From: Engraulis encrasicolus
Lineage: Eukaryota > Chordata > Actinopteri > Clupeiformes > Engraulidae
NCBI RefSeq assembly: GCF_034702125.1
Contig: NC_085868.1
Coordinates: forward strand, 45,630,328 to 45,694,327
Reading direction: 5' to 3'
Length of the DNA stretch: 64,000 nucleotides
The notes under the pieces are model-generated. The model searched no databases. It saw only the letters and a list, made by a program, of their open reading frames with translations, and was not told the origin of the DNA. Each line of letters begins with the position of its first letter. The first letter of the stretch is position 1. The translations under genes and the position numbers were made by a program. Shown here piece after piece: positions 1 to 10,630 of this stretch.

Positions 1-183
1 TGGATACTCCGCGGAGTTCATCAAAGAGTATCCAATCACTGGACGTTTCACACACTACCAAGGCCAGAACACTTGACATTGGGAAATGGTGAATGAGTCA
101 GAGAGACAGTTGGAGAGGGATACAGATAAAGAGAGAGGGAGACAATGAAAAACAGAGAGACAGAGACTGGCATTAGATTAGCC

Positions 184-284
184 CAGTGGTGCTCAAACTG
201 TGGTACGCGTAATGTTGATAGTCAAGGTGGTACTCTCAATATTTTCTCGGGTGGTACTTCACACAAAAAGTTTGAGAACCACTG
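184..284. mobile_element. Short hAT-type MITE
   Basis: A 101 bp element starts CAGTGGTGCTCAAACT and ends AGTTTGAGAACCACTG, which are inverted repeats. It is flanked by 8 bp near-duplicates, GATTAGCC (176-183) and GTTTAGCC (285-292), the target-site size of hAT transposons. It has no coding capacity. Confidence 0.7.
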
Positions 285-287
285 GTT

Positions 288-475
288 TAGCCCCTTAATG
301 CATGCTGTACCTCCAGTGGCACGTTGTAATAGTCAGATCAAAAGATAACTCACAGATAGTACAATGCCATGACATAAAACAGGACCTTTAGTAATGCACT
401 ACGACTTGGTCATTGCCATTCTGGTAACAGCAAATTTATTAACACCATGTCTTGACGGCTTTGTGTGTCCACCAT
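288..475 (+). repeat. Dispersed repeat beginning AGCCCCTTAATGC
   Basis: Matches 28720-28890 in the same orientation: both carry the start AGCCCCTTAATGC, a GTACCTCC motif and a shared stretch around CGACTTGGTCATT. The other copy ends in CCTTAAGGGG, the inverted form of its start, so this is probably a MITE family. The copy here is diverged at its right end. Confidence 0.55.
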
Positions 476-582
476 GATAGAGATCAGACAGAGCCAGAGA
501 CACTGGCCACACACTTTCACATGTAAGAGAGCCAGAAAGCTTAGAGTGGCTGTTGAAGGTGCACTGTGTAATATTTGTAGTA

Positions 583-895
583 GTATATTTCCAGAAATCA
601 TGCTGCCCATTTATGTTACCTTTCTCATGAGCACTTACCACCACCATTACATTATAAGTATTCATTATGACTGAAAAAAATTGCATTTTTCATACATGAA
701 AAGGGGGACCCATGGTCCGCCATTTTGAATTTCCAGAAATAGACTATTTTAGCTGCAAAACGTAGCCTACTGTACTTTGGTCACACTAGTAAGTAGGCTA
801 GTAGTTTATTAGTTAGTAAATATTCATGAAAAGATCACATTTTGCAAAAAGGCCAATCTTGGTCAAATGTCACTATGCCAAAGGAGGTGGTGCTT
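583..895 (+). mobile_element. Decayed copy of a TTAA-flanked MITE (family A)
   Basis: Aligns along its length with 33318-33678 (same orientation) and 55010-55365 (opposite orientation). Shared landmarks are CATGCTGCCCAT, GTATTCATTATGACTG, CATACATGAAAAGGGG and GGTCCGCCATTTTGAATTTC. The terminal TTAAAGGGACACTGTG motif of the other copies is not recognisable here, so both ends are eroded or lost. Confidence 0.65.
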
Positions 896-1030
896 TGCGA
901 TGCTGTTTTACTTTAAGCTGTTGTGTGATAGAGCCCAATATACTTGAAAATTCTTTATCAGGAGTAAATCAATCTTTCTGTCCTGAATTATACTAAACGT
1001 CAACATTTTCCAGAGGACAGCCTTTGAAAC

Positions 1031-1691
1031 TAGTGTTGCCAAAAAAATCAGTCGAATTCGCTATTGGCTTGCTGAAAAGTCGCTAGAAGTCGCTAGATGA
1101 CGTCATGCCATTACGTATGACGTCACAACGTCACGCATGCCACGCTGATCTGATCTGTAGAAAACGTGCCCGCATGCCTACGTTCATAAGATCAGAGCTA
1201 ACCTGCAGCCCTGCTCAACAGTGGGAAACGCTTCTGATGGCGGCACAGTTACAATTATGTTGAAAAACAATGATTTTGTCACCGAAAAGGTAACCAGGGA
1301 TGGCAAATAGGGGGGGGCAGCCGATATACCGCCATTCCGACAGTATTTGATTGTGATTCAGAACCATTCCGAGTCATTTGAACATTGTTGCAAGTGCTTA
1401 AAGGCGTGTGAACAACGTTCTAACTCAATTGACATTTGCAACAATGTTGCTACATGAGCGGAAGTGGAGAGAGTGACAGCGCAATTACAGGATTAGTGTA
1501 TAATTTAGTGTCTAATTTTGTCACGGTCTAAATGCCCTTACAGGTAGGGTCTGAAAACAGTGCCTGCAAGCTGGAAAAATGGTTCCTGCAATAAAAAGTC
1601 AATGTCGGAATGGCGATATGTCTGAATGGCGGTATGTAACCGGCAAATAGTTGCTAAATCTAGTGACAAAGTCGCTAATTTGGCAACACTG
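1031..1691. mobile_element. hAT-type MITE (AGTGTTGCCA family) carrying a nested insertion
   Basis: Left end AGTGTTGCCA and right end TGGCAACACT are inverted repeats. The flanks repeat TTGAAAC (1024-1030 and 1692-1698). A second copy of the family lies at 45229-45663. The interior is split by the element at 1311-1641. Confidence 0.65.
1311..1641. mobile_element. MITE nested in the 1031-1691 element
   Basis: Flanked by direct repeats GGCAAATAG at 1302-1310 and 1642-1650. Its ends carry inverted copies of ACCGCCATTCCGACA (left) and TGTCGGAATGGC with TGAATGGCGGT (right). No coding sequence. Confidence 0.55.
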
Positions 1692-1804
1692 TTGAAACAT
1701 AGGATGACTGGGATGGAGGATGTCTTTCATTATCCTTTTTCCTCCAGTCTTTGATCTTCTTGTATACTCTGTCTCCTAAAGCTCTGGGAGGATGGTCCTA
1801 GTGG

Positions 1805-2122
1805 TTTAAAATGATTTACGGACACATACACACACGCGAATTTGCAAACTTCGCCATTCATTCCTATGAGAGAGGCGAAGGCAAGCGAAAGCAAGCGAAA
1901 GCAAGCAATGGCAAGCGAAAGCAAGCGAACAGGAGCGAAGTGAAGTGAAATTATTAAAGAATGTTTAATGTTATGCAAATGAGGAGCGAATTCGCCTGCC
2001 GCGGCCCAATCAAATCAACAACATAACTGTTCTATTCCATTTGATTCGCTGCGACGACCTGATAACAGTTAAATTTCGCCTCTCATCGCTTCGCTTGCTT
2101 CGCCTCCTATGTGTCCCTACCG
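1805..2122. repeat. Fold-back repeat rich in AGCGAA/GGCAAGCGAA units
   Basis: The left part carries GGACACATA, GCGAATTTG and repeated GCAAGCGAAA motifs; the right part carries the complementary TTCGCTTGCTTCGCC and TATGTGTCCCTA. The ends pair as imperfect inverted repeats, suggesting a decayed DNA-transposon derivative. The central part (about 1980-2080) is unique sequence. Confidence 0.45.
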
Positions 2123-2218
2123 TTATGCAATTATGTTTGAGGAATCAAGGTATGCTACATACTCTACATACTGAAGGAACAAACTAAAGAATGCTAAGAA
2201 GAAAAGAAGATGAAAAAA

Positions 2219-2444
2219 TAAAAGAGAGAGAGAGAGAGAGAGGTGAGAGTTAAAGGAGAGTAAAAGAAGGGAGGTGAGAGTAATTACTGTAAATGAGTAG
2301 TAGATGCGGTTGCAGACAGTGGAGGCTTCAAAGTCATGACATGACAAGTCACACTAGGAACAAGATAAGATGTGCAAACCGTGTGTGTGTGTGTGCGTGC
2401 GTGCGAGCTTGCGTGCGTGTGTGTGGTGAAGAGAGAGAGAGAGT
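2219..2444. repeat. (GA)n and (GT)n microsatellites
   Basis: GA tracts near 2224-2242 and 2430-2442 and an interrupted GT/GC tract at 2380-2427. Confidence 0.85.
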
Positions 2445-2484
2445 ATGAGGTGGATGCGGTTAGTTAGTGCAGTAGATAGATAGG

Positions 2485-2960
2485 CGGATTGCAGGGTGAA
2501 AGTAATTACGGCTTGTTCTGCGATAAGGACTGTTTATCTACGGGGCCGGGCATACAATGGGGCCCTTGTCGGGAACAGTAAAACCTCGCCGTCGGGAGGG
2601 GGCCGCGGTCGGCAAAGTGAAGCCCAGCGCGGCCAGGGCCGGATTAATGCACAGGCTAGATATGGCTGCAGCCTGGGGGCCCCCACCTGCCAGGGGGCCC
2701 CTGATCGGTCAAAAGTAAAAAAAAAAAAATTGCAGAATTATGACAATGTTGCAGTATTTCATCTGTCTTGCTGAGTAGAGTTGGTATATTATCCTTCATT
2801 CGTAGCTCATAATTATGAGACTGTCTTCGTAAATTTGTTGTGAAATTTGCTTCTCAGGGGGCCCCACAGCAACCTGTAGCCAAAGGGCCCCAGACCATCT
2901 TAATCCGGCCCTGAGCGCGGCCCTGTCATTAGGGGGGTCATAAAGCACACGGTGCTCTCA
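2485..2960 (+). promoter_or_regulatory. Candidate conserved non-coding block split by a MITE
   Basis: The sequence on both sides of the 2634-2913 insertion lacks repeat character. It has mixed composition with homeodomain-type sites such as GTAATTACGG. It resembles vertebrate non-coding conserved DNA rather than decayed repeat. This is judged from texture only; no alignment was possible. Confidence 0.3.
2634..2913. mobile_element. hAT-type MITE with perfect TIRs and perfect 8 bp TSD
   Basis: The 280 bp element begins CAGGGCCGGATTAA and ends TTAATCCGGCCCTG, exact inverted repeats. AGCGCGGC is present immediately before (2626-2633) and after (2914-2921). The interior has further GGGGCCCC-rich segments and an A-rich run, with no reading frame. 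Confidence 0.85.
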
Positions 2961-3068
2961 GCTGGGTGTGAAGGGAAGGGAGAGGAAAGAATAGAGCCTT
3001 TGTTGCCGACACGACACGGGAGGAAAAAAGAAAACAGCTGCGATGCTGCTGATCAGGTTCAGGTTGAC

Positions 3069-3071
<3 letters not shown>

Positions 3072-3125
<54 letters not shown>

Positions 3126-3240
3126 ATAGAGTGAGAGGGAGAGAGAGAGAGATAGTGTATGTGTGACTGTGTGAGACAGAGAGAGGGAGTACATAGACAG
3201 AGAGAAGGACAGTGTGTGTGTTTGAGAGAGACAGAGACAG
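3072..3240. repeat. (GT)n followed by GA-rich tract
   Basis: About 25 GT units to 3122, then an irregular GAGAGA tract with short GT islands. Confidence 0.9.
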
Positions 3241-3270
3241 TAAGAGATTGTCTTCTCAAAAGCCAAGCAT

Positions 3271-3462
3271 CACCAAGTGTTCACTGTAAGTGCACTCTCT
3301 AATCTCCACTGCCAAGAACTGTTTGCACTATGAGACTTGCACCTCCAACTATGCTGCTAAATGCTAGACCACTGGACTACAATGGACCATGTTGGACAGC
3401 ACAGTTTGACTTTTGTATTCCACTTTTGGACTCTACCTGCACTACCCTACAAGAACACACAC
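3271..3462 (+). repeat. Left part of a retroelement 3' region, probably split by the L2 insertion
   Basis: The end of this segment (ACCTGCACTACC) resumes beyond the L2 at 5988 (ACCTGCACTACC again). The two sides look like one element interrupted by the L2. The right part ends in ACAATAAAAGCTGACTTGAC at 6359-6378. Confidence 0.35.
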
Positions 3463-5885
3463 ACATTACATTACATTGCATTTGGCAGACGCTTTATAAC
3501 CAAAGCGACTTTCAGAAGAGGACATAATCAAGCCAACATCACAAGCAAATACAAAGTGCACAGGAGATATACAGAACAAAAAGTGCAATTACAAAGAGGG
3601 GTTAGTTTTTTTTTTTTTTTTTTTTTTAAATAATAAAGAGGAAATAATGAGAACACACACACACAAACACACACTCACAAACTAAACTAAACTAAACATA
3701 ATGTCAGGATTCTGCCCTGGGGCAAGGCCAGTTCAATCATTAGTCTAGTAGATTCTCTCGAAAGAGGAATGTCTTTAGTTGTTTCTTGAAGGCTGCAAGA
3801 GAGGTGCTTAGTCTTGCTGCCTCTGGGAGACTGTTCCACCACTTGGGAACCACAACGGAGAACAATCTTGACTGGGAGTACCTAGAGCGACTGGATGGCA
3901 GAGCCAGACGGCTTGTGTTGGATGAGCGCAGATCTCTTCCAGTAACATAAGGCGTTAGTAGGTCCTTCAGATAAGCTGGGGCCGTTCCTGTGATGGTTTT
4001 GTAGGCAAGGGTCAATGCCTTGTGCTTGATCCGGGCGGCGATCGGTAACCAGTGCAACTCAATAAATAGAGGAGTAACATGGGTCCTTTTGGGTTGATTG
4101 AAAATCAACCGTGCCGCCGCATTCTGGATCATCTGCGATGAGGCTTTAGCGCACAAGCAGGTAGACCTGTCATGAGTGAGTTGCAGTAGTCAACGCGGGA
4201 CAGGACCGTGGCCTGGACCAGTCGTTGTGTAGAATATTGTGTCAGCACAGGTCTGATATTCCGTACGTTGGACATCTGGATTCGACAGGTTCGGGTGACC
4301 GAGTTGATGTAGTTGGAACATGACAGCTCATCATCAATCATGACGCCAAGGTTTTTGGCGACTTTGTTTGGGGTCACGATGGTGGAGCCTATCTTGAGGT
4401 TGATGTTGTGACTGAGCGGCTCTTTAGCTGGGATCACCAGGAGCTCTGTCTTGGCCAGGTTCAGCTGTAGGTGGTGGTCCTTCATCCATGTTGACAAGTC
4501 GGTGAGGCAGGCAGATATGCGTTCCGAAACCGTGGTGTCCTCTGGACGGAACGACAGGTACATCTGGGTGTCATCAGCATAGCAGTGGTAGGAGAACCCA
4601 TGTGTTTGAATGACACGTCCCAGAGAGGAGGTGTATATTGCAAACTGAAGGGGTCCCAGCACTGATCCTTGGGGTATGCTTGGGTGTGAGTCGTAGACAG
4701 TTTCCCTTGCCATGACACACTGAAGGTGCATCCAGAGAGGTAGGAGTTGAACCATGAGTGGACAACGCCTGTGATTCCCATGGCTGTGAGTATCCTCAGG
4801 AGGATCTTGTGGTTGACTGTGTCAAAGGCTGCAGACAGGTCTAGTAGTATGAGGACCGAGGATAGTCCTTCCGTTCTTGCAGTCCTTAGAGCTTCAGTCA
4901 CTGAGAGTAACACAGTTTCAGTTGAATGTCCACTTCTGAAACCAGATCGTTTTGGGTCCAGTAATCCATTCTGGTTTAGGAAGTTGGTGACCTGCTTTGC
5001 AGCTGCCCTTTCTAGCGTCTTGGATAGGAAGGGAAGCAGTGAGACAGGTCTGTAGTTTTCGACATGAGCAGGGTTCAGTGTAGGCTTCTTCAGTAGTGGT
5101 GTCACCCTTGCTTGTTTGAAGGCGGAGGGGACAGTGCCGGAGGAGAGTGAGGAGTTCATGATGGATGTGATTGCTGGGACCACTGTTTGGGCAATATCCT
5201 GAAGAGGGTTCATGGGCACTGGGTCTAGTAGGCAGGTAGTGGGACGGCTTCTTGTGATGAGTTTGGAAACGTCTTCTTCAGAGAGCAGAGTGAATTCATG
5301 AAGTGTTGCAGGAGTCGCCGTGTTTTCCAGGGGGGTGTCTTCTGGGCGGGAGGGTGGTTCACAGAATTGCTTGCTAATATTTGCCGTCTTTTCCGTGAAG
5401 AAAGGTGGCAAAGTTGTCCGGGTTTAAGGTCTATGGGTGCAGGAGGGGGGGGAGGGTTGAGCAGTGACTTGAATGTAGAAAACAACTTACGTGGGTCTGT
5501 AGTGTTGCTGATCTTGTCGTTGTAGTAGGTCGTCTTGGCAGCTGTTACAGAGGCGGAGAAGGAAGCTAGTAGAGATCTAAGTTTTTCGAGGTCAGATGGG
5601 TTGCGGGTTTTGCGCCATTTCCTTTCTGCCGCTCTGAGGGTGGTACGTAGAGCTCGGATGGTCTCTGTCAGCCATGGTCGCGGTTGTGAAGGTCTTGCAG
5701 GTTTAGTGACTAGTGGGCAGAGGTTGTCGAGGCAGGAGGTCAGTGTGGAGCTGAGCGAATCTGTAGCAGTGTCAACATCGAGTGAGGAGAGCACAGTTGC
5801 TGAGGGCAAGGCATCTGCCACCACTGATGCAAAGCTAGTGCGTGACAGGTTGCGTAGATTCCGCCTATATGTGACCAAGGTGTGA
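3463..5885 (-). pseudogene. L2-type LINE, 5'-truncated and frameshifted
   Basis: This is the C-terminal part of a non-LTR retrotransposon polyprotein on the minus strand. The first piece (about 5885-5430) is the linker between endonuclease and reverse transcriptase. The second (about 5411-4700) holds the RT fingers: a NYRPVSLLPFLSK block, GFRSGHSTE and the LLDLSAAFDTVNH metal-binding motif. A frameshift near 4700 moves the frame; IPQGSVLGPL and the catalytic YADD (about 4570-4581) follow. A second shift near 4140 leads to a C-terminal tail with the LHWLPI motif typical of L2/CR1 elements, stopping at 3740. The 3' UTR runs to 3463 and ends in the fish L2 signature, read on the plus strand as TTACATTGCATTTGGCAGAC. 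The endonuclease is missing; the 5' end abuts a (CA)n tract at 5900. The copy cannot make a functional enzyme. Confidence 0.85.
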
Positions 5886-5897
5886 CCAAGGTGTATG

Positions 5898-5967
5898 TGA
5901 CACACACACACACACACGCACGCACGCACGCACACACACACACACAGACGCACACACACACACACAG
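5898..5967. repeat. (CA)n/(CG CA)n microsatellite
   Basis: Interrupted CA tract with GCAC islands at the truncated end of the L2 copy. Confidence 0.9.
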
Positions 5968-6392
5968 TACCAGGGACTGCACCTTACCTGCACTACCTCA
6001 GTCCTGGAACCTACCACTTGTATTGTTATTATACTGTTACTTTCACTGTTATTATTTCTATTATTGTAGTGTCTACATTCTTTATTTATCTTATCTCTGT
6101 TACATGTTTAATGCTAATGAATGTTAAATGTTAATGTTAATGTTGAATGTTAAATGCTGAATATTAAATTTTAAAGGTTCATTTGTACTGTATTTATTAT
6201 TGTCCATTGTTACCAGTCCATCACTGCTACCTGTCCTGTCTTGCACTTTATGTCAGTCTGAAAAATGACAGTTTTGTATATGTCTTGTCCTGTCATGGTA
6301 TGAGAAAACGTAATTTCATTGTTCTTTGTATATCTTGTGCATAATATGATGAAAGTGACAATAAAAGCTGACTTGACTTAACTTGACTTATA
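5968..6392 (+). repeat. Retroelement 3' tail ending in (CTTGA)n
   Basis: T-rich segment with TTGCACTTTATGTCAG, ending GACAATAAAAGCTGACTTGAC and a short ACTTGACTTA repeat. The same tail (GACAATAAAGCCGACTTGAC) is found at 13862-13887, so it marks a dispersed retroposon family. Confidence 0.5.
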
Positions 6393-6612
6393 GGCTACAT
6401 TTTCACATCAATCCCAGCCATAATACTTTAGTGCTACTCTCATACTACTTGAAAATGATTACAGCTTTTCATTTCCATGCCTGCACTCATTTAAGCACAC
6501 TGAAATGGGTTAAGCAAATGTGACTATTGAGATCCAAACAGAAGTCAGGTTTCTTATAAATGAGCTATTAGATAATATGCAGGATGTACTACAGAGAATC
6601 TTCACTGACAAG

Positions 6613-7455
6613 TTAAAGTGGTAGTTCGCTATTTTAGACATTAAGCCCTGTTTGTGTGACTTCTGGGGTGAAGTAGAGATGTTCTCATCACAATTTTGAC
6701 ATTTGGTGCTGAACGGAGCATTTGGGTATTCAAGACTGCAGCCCCCCCACCTTTACATTGACTCCAATGAAGCACTCAAGCAATCGATCATAAAATGGCA
6801 TTAAACTTTCGTTTGCAGAGACATGAAACTCACCGAGTGGTCAGAGGTGGGCAGCGATACGTTGGCTCGAAAATCACCGCGAAATACGCTTCCAGAGAAG
6901 ATATATTCATTATTGTCCGTCTTCATTGATTGTATTGGTTTGACTAGTATTACTCCGCGCGACCGGAAATGGGGGTGCGTTTGTTTACGTTACTATCTAT
7001 GGTTTGTATGCAAGCTGTAGTTTTTGTAGCCAGTCCCGCTCAAAGATAGCCGTTCTACCTCGCTCCTTGATGTCTACTTAAACAACACACTATCGCTACC
7101 TACTGGCTGGATGTCTACTGCTATTCAACGGCATCTGGGGAAAAATAGGTCCGCCAAATGCTAAACAACAGTTAGAAGGCATATTTCGCTGCAATTTTCG
7201 GGTCAATTTATCGCTGTCTACCACTGACCACACGGTGAGTTCCATGTCTTCTCAAACAAAAGTTAAATGCCATTTTATAATCGATTGCTTGAGTGCTCTA
7301 TTGGAGTCAATGTAAAGGTGGGGGGGCTGCAGTCTTGGATACCCAAATGCTCCGTTCAGCACCAAATGTCAAAACTGTGATGAGAACATCTCTACTTCAC
7401 CCCAGAAGTCACACAAACAGGGCTTAATGTCTAAAATAGCGAACTACCACTTTAA
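6613..7455. mobile_element. TTAA-flanked fold-back element, 843 bp
   Basis: Arms of about 200 bp pair: the left arm starts TTAAAGTGGTAGTTCGCTAT and the right arm ends GCGAACTACCACTTTAA. The match continues through the GACTTCTGGGGTGAAGTAGA region to the CAATCGATTAT region. The centre (about 6830-7230) is unpaired. TTAA at both ends suggests TTAA-specific insertion, as in piggyBac or Kolobok families. No transposase is encoded. Confidence 0.75.
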
Positions 7456-7917
7456 AGGAACAGTCCACCATGTTTCAATAGCAAAGTGTGTTCTTCTCTG
7501 ACCTGAGATGAGCTCCTCCCGACCTGCCTCATCTTCGGACGCGCCCCCTCAGCAACGCCCGCGGCTCAAACTCGTGAGCATTAGCTTGGCTCAGCTTTGC
7601 CGACGGCCAGCATTCGGTGCCATAAGTTAGAAGTGACCAAATTGTTCCACATGTTCCCTATTTAAACATCCCTGCACGACTAGTAAACCGATCCAAAAGT
7701 TGTTGCACAAAATGAAACGTGGCGATTTCCTATCTAGATAAAGAAATGGCAATGTAATGAAAGGTGAACCGAATGCTGTCCGTCGGCAAAGCTGAGCCAA
7801 GCTAATGCTAACGAGTTTGGGCCTCGCACGTTGACTGGAAGATGAGGCAGGTAGGGAGGAGCTCATCTCAGGGAAAAGCACACTTAATTATTGCAACACG
7901 GTGGACTGTTCCTTTAA
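7452..7917. mobile_element. Second TTAA fold-back element sharing its left TTAA with the first
   Basis: Left arm TTAAAGGAACAGTCCACCAT, right arm CGGTGGACTGTTCCTTTAA. The pairing continues through GAGATGAGCTCCTCCC and AGCATTAGCTTGGCTCAGC. The TTAA at 7452-7455 serves both this element and the one to its left. Confidence 0.75.
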
Positions 7918-8119
7918 GCATAATCTTTTTTGCCCTTAATATGAATCCATTTAACTTTCAGGTTCAACCAAGCGTTAACATTCTAAAATATTTTGCATAC
8001 TCTGCCCTCTACTCTACATAAGTGTTAGTCCTTGTTGTGGCCCTCATGTTTTTTGATGGAGTGAAATATGCTGTAGATTCTGTCTTACTATCTGTTTGAC
8101 TCCCTTAGGAAGGCCAGAT

Positions 8120-8287
8120 GGCCGAAACATGTCTACTGCTCGACACAGCGCGACTGGGCCGCCACGTTTTGCTTTGCAATTGAGCTGTGTCGTAACTATT
8201 CGAAAAGCAAAAAGTGGCGGCCGAGTCACACTTTGTTGAGCTGTAGGCCTACCAGAAAACCGCCATTGGAAAAGAGGCAATAGTATT
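8120..8287. mobile_element. MITE of the GCTCGACACAGC family
   Basis: Contains CTGCTCGACACAGCG, GGCCGCCAC and GTCGTAACTATTCGAAAAGC, and ends TGAGCTGTAGGCCTACCAGA then CCATTGGAAAAGAGGCA. The same family occurs at 57246-57413 and, split by an insertion, at 57421-59655. Confidence 0.6.
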
Positions 8288-8599
8288 GAAAGGTTTCTGA
8301 AACCAAGCCATGTAATAAAGGCTTTTTTTGATAGACATCTCAAAGTTATGCTTTAGATTCCTTGGTTGATGTCACCATTGTGGTGGCAGTATGTGTTTTC
8401 ATTTCTCGATGTCACTGTTGCGGTGGCGGTATGTGTATTGGTTTGTCGATGTCACCGGTGCAGTGGTGGCGGTATGTGCATTACGGCCAGGGGTGACAGA
8501 CATATGGCCCCCGCCTCCCCGCGGGCCGGGGTGCCCCCCTCTATACTCTGCGTGCCAGCGCTGGCATAAGTTACAGCTCAAGGCTCATCAAGCGAGGTT

Positions 8600-8885
8600 C
8601 AATATTAGTTAATGAATGACGGGCACAGGCAGAGGCAAAAAAAAAACCCACCACAAGCAGGACTAATAAATTACCTTTATCTGCTTAATGAGACGACATT
8701 AATTAGGGTCCCAAGGTCCGGCCGGGGAACCGGGTGATTTATCGAGCCTCTCTAACGGTGTGGGAATTAGGCTAATTAACGGGCGAACGGCGAGATGATT
8801 TTTACTTCATAAAAAGGCCATTGTGCACCCAAACCATTTATCAACTCAAGCAGGCGGGAAGAGGACAGCAATGGCGAGGCCGGGT
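8600..8885 (+). promoter_or_regulatory. Candidate conserved non-coding element
   Basis: Non-repetitive block with dense homeodomain-like sites: ATTAATTAGG (8698-8707), AATTAGGCTAATTAACGGG (about 8765-8783), TTACTTCATAAAAAGG. It is unlike the surrounding decayed repeats. It could be a distal enhancer of the mnx2 gene 10 kb downstream. Inference from composition only. Confidence 0.35.
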
Positions 8886-8919
8886 TTTCTGCCCCATCTA
8901 CAGTGTATTATGGAGCTGA

Positions 8920-9190
8920 TGCACTAGCCAGGCCGTGCCCTCCTAGTGACACAACTCCTTCAGCGTTGCTACTAGTCAGGTCAAGAGCAATGCGAGTACT
9001 TTCTGAGCTCCCAAAAAATCAGGAACTCCTCACACTTTGTCTGAGACCAGTCAACCAGTAGCAAACCTGCGGAGGCGGCCAGACGGGTCAACCATGCCAT
9101 TTGGGAAATGTTAATTGTTATGCTCTTGGTCAGACCAAGTCTCGAAGAGATTTGAAAGTCGATGATAATCAGGCTTCTGATACATGCAAT
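8920..9190 (+). repeat. Dispersed repeat shared with 45080-45760
   Basis: Both copies read CTAGCCAGGCCG-type start, CTAGTCAGGTCAA, then GTCAACCATGCC, GGGAAATGTTAATTGTTATG and CAAGTCTCGAAGAGATTTGA. This copy is uninterrupted, whereas the 45 kb copy carries an insertion, so this one shows the pre-insertion arrangement. Confidence 0.75.
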
Positions 9191-9289
9191 AAGATGACAA
9201 CCTGGACAAGCCTACATTAGTGTTTCATTCCATGAACCTGCATGCATAAATTAATGCAGTAGGGTCAGGTATCTGAGAGTGAAAGCCCA

Positions 9290-9510
9290 CCTGGGAAACT
9301 CCATCTTCCATTGGCACTGTGACACAGCACTCCACATCATACAAGTGCACAATGCACACAACAAAATTGCATTCATGCCTCACCAGTGCAAGGGGGGGCA
9401 TTAATGGTGCAGAGCACTGGTTAATTACTCCCCCCACCAACCTGGTGGGTCGGGAGTCGAACTGGCAACCTTTAGGCTATTAGTCTGACACCCTAACCGC
9501 TTATGACTCG
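9290..9510 (-). repeat. tRNA-derived SINE, minus strand
   Basis: Reverse complement of the 46271-46512 SINE. The B-box-like GGGAGTCGAACT and the A-box region (complement of AAGCGGTTAGGGTGTCAGAC) are present. The body carries the complement of TGCAATTTTGTTGTGTGC. It is a retroposed repeat, not a tRNA gene. Confidence 0.7.
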
Positions 9511-10630
9511 TATATAAAAACGCACCTGCTCATGGGAAAAACCTGTGGCTCACTGGTTCAAAAGTTGGTCTTCTTTTTTCATTAAAGTAGGTTGCTCTGC
9601 CAAAGTACATTTGAATGATGTGGGCCTTCGGCGTTGGGGGATGTTATTCGCCCCGTCAGGAAATACTTTCCTATAGTCACGTGTGGACAATACATTATCC
9701 CTTACATAAAACCAAGACTTTACTGTTGGATCAGAGATAGTGGATCGGATACTAGTATCAGATTGGAATGTTTGTTTCAAAGACATCTCTACAGAATGAA
9801 TGTATTGCATTCCGGTTAGCTCTCAACTTAAAAGTCCATTCATTTATGAAAATATCATACACTGCAAAAAAACGTACATGCATCTAACTACACACATTCT
9901 TACACTTACGTAAATGTGTGAACATGTTCCAGATCAAAGGCGTCTGATTGCCCCTACAGGGCCTAATCACAGCCTTATCAGGATTATTCTTACACCAGCA
10001 GTTCCATCATTTAATTAATTATTGATTTATAAATTGATTAATAAAAAGGCCAGGATTAATAAACAAGGCTCAGAGGGCCAGAGGTCCTAAGGGACCAGAA
10101 CAAACTCAACCCTCTCACCGCCATCTCCACGGGGGCTTCACATAAGTAAGGATTGCCTGATGAAGGTCTAGTACCGAAACGTCGTTTATTAAAGAAAGAA
10201 CAGCGAAATGGTCAGTGTGCGGGAGTTTCTTTAAACTATTGCTGAGTGACCCATGGTGCCGTCTCCGACGCACCTGCCAGCTGAGGTGTGCGAAAAAAGC
10301 CGAAGTTCAACGGCTTCACATAAGTTACCAGGTGGCATAGATGCGTGCGTATACATACAGTAGGCCTATGGAGGCTAAAACACCCCATAAAGGATGCCCT
10401 ACCTTTGTTTAGTGGATGTTGATATTTTTTTACCCAGGTACTTTTTTTCATATATAAAAGGCATGTAGTTTTGTGCCATTGTGAAATGTCCAAGCAGTAC
10501 AAGGATGATCTGTGAGGAAATGCATGCTGTGAATACAGGTATGGCAAGTGAAAACAAACTTGTGAATCCCAGGAAGACAGGGGAGGACAATCCCTGAAAG
10601 TCGGCAAGCCCTGCCAGTACTATGCAGTAT
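9511..10630. other. Intergenic, little recognisable
   Basis: AT-rich sequence. The only landmark is CCTGATGAAGGTCTAGTACC-GAAACGTCG near 10156-10185, a motif common at the ends of fish SINE/LINE copies. Its counterpart motif (CGACCCAACAGGGTCTTCAT) is at 62178-62197 in inverted orientation. No gene seen. Confidence 0.5.

Noticed and set aside
4747..5885. Plus-strand frames of 75-116 codons
   Set aside because: They are antisense shadows of the L2 reverse-transcriptase remnant.
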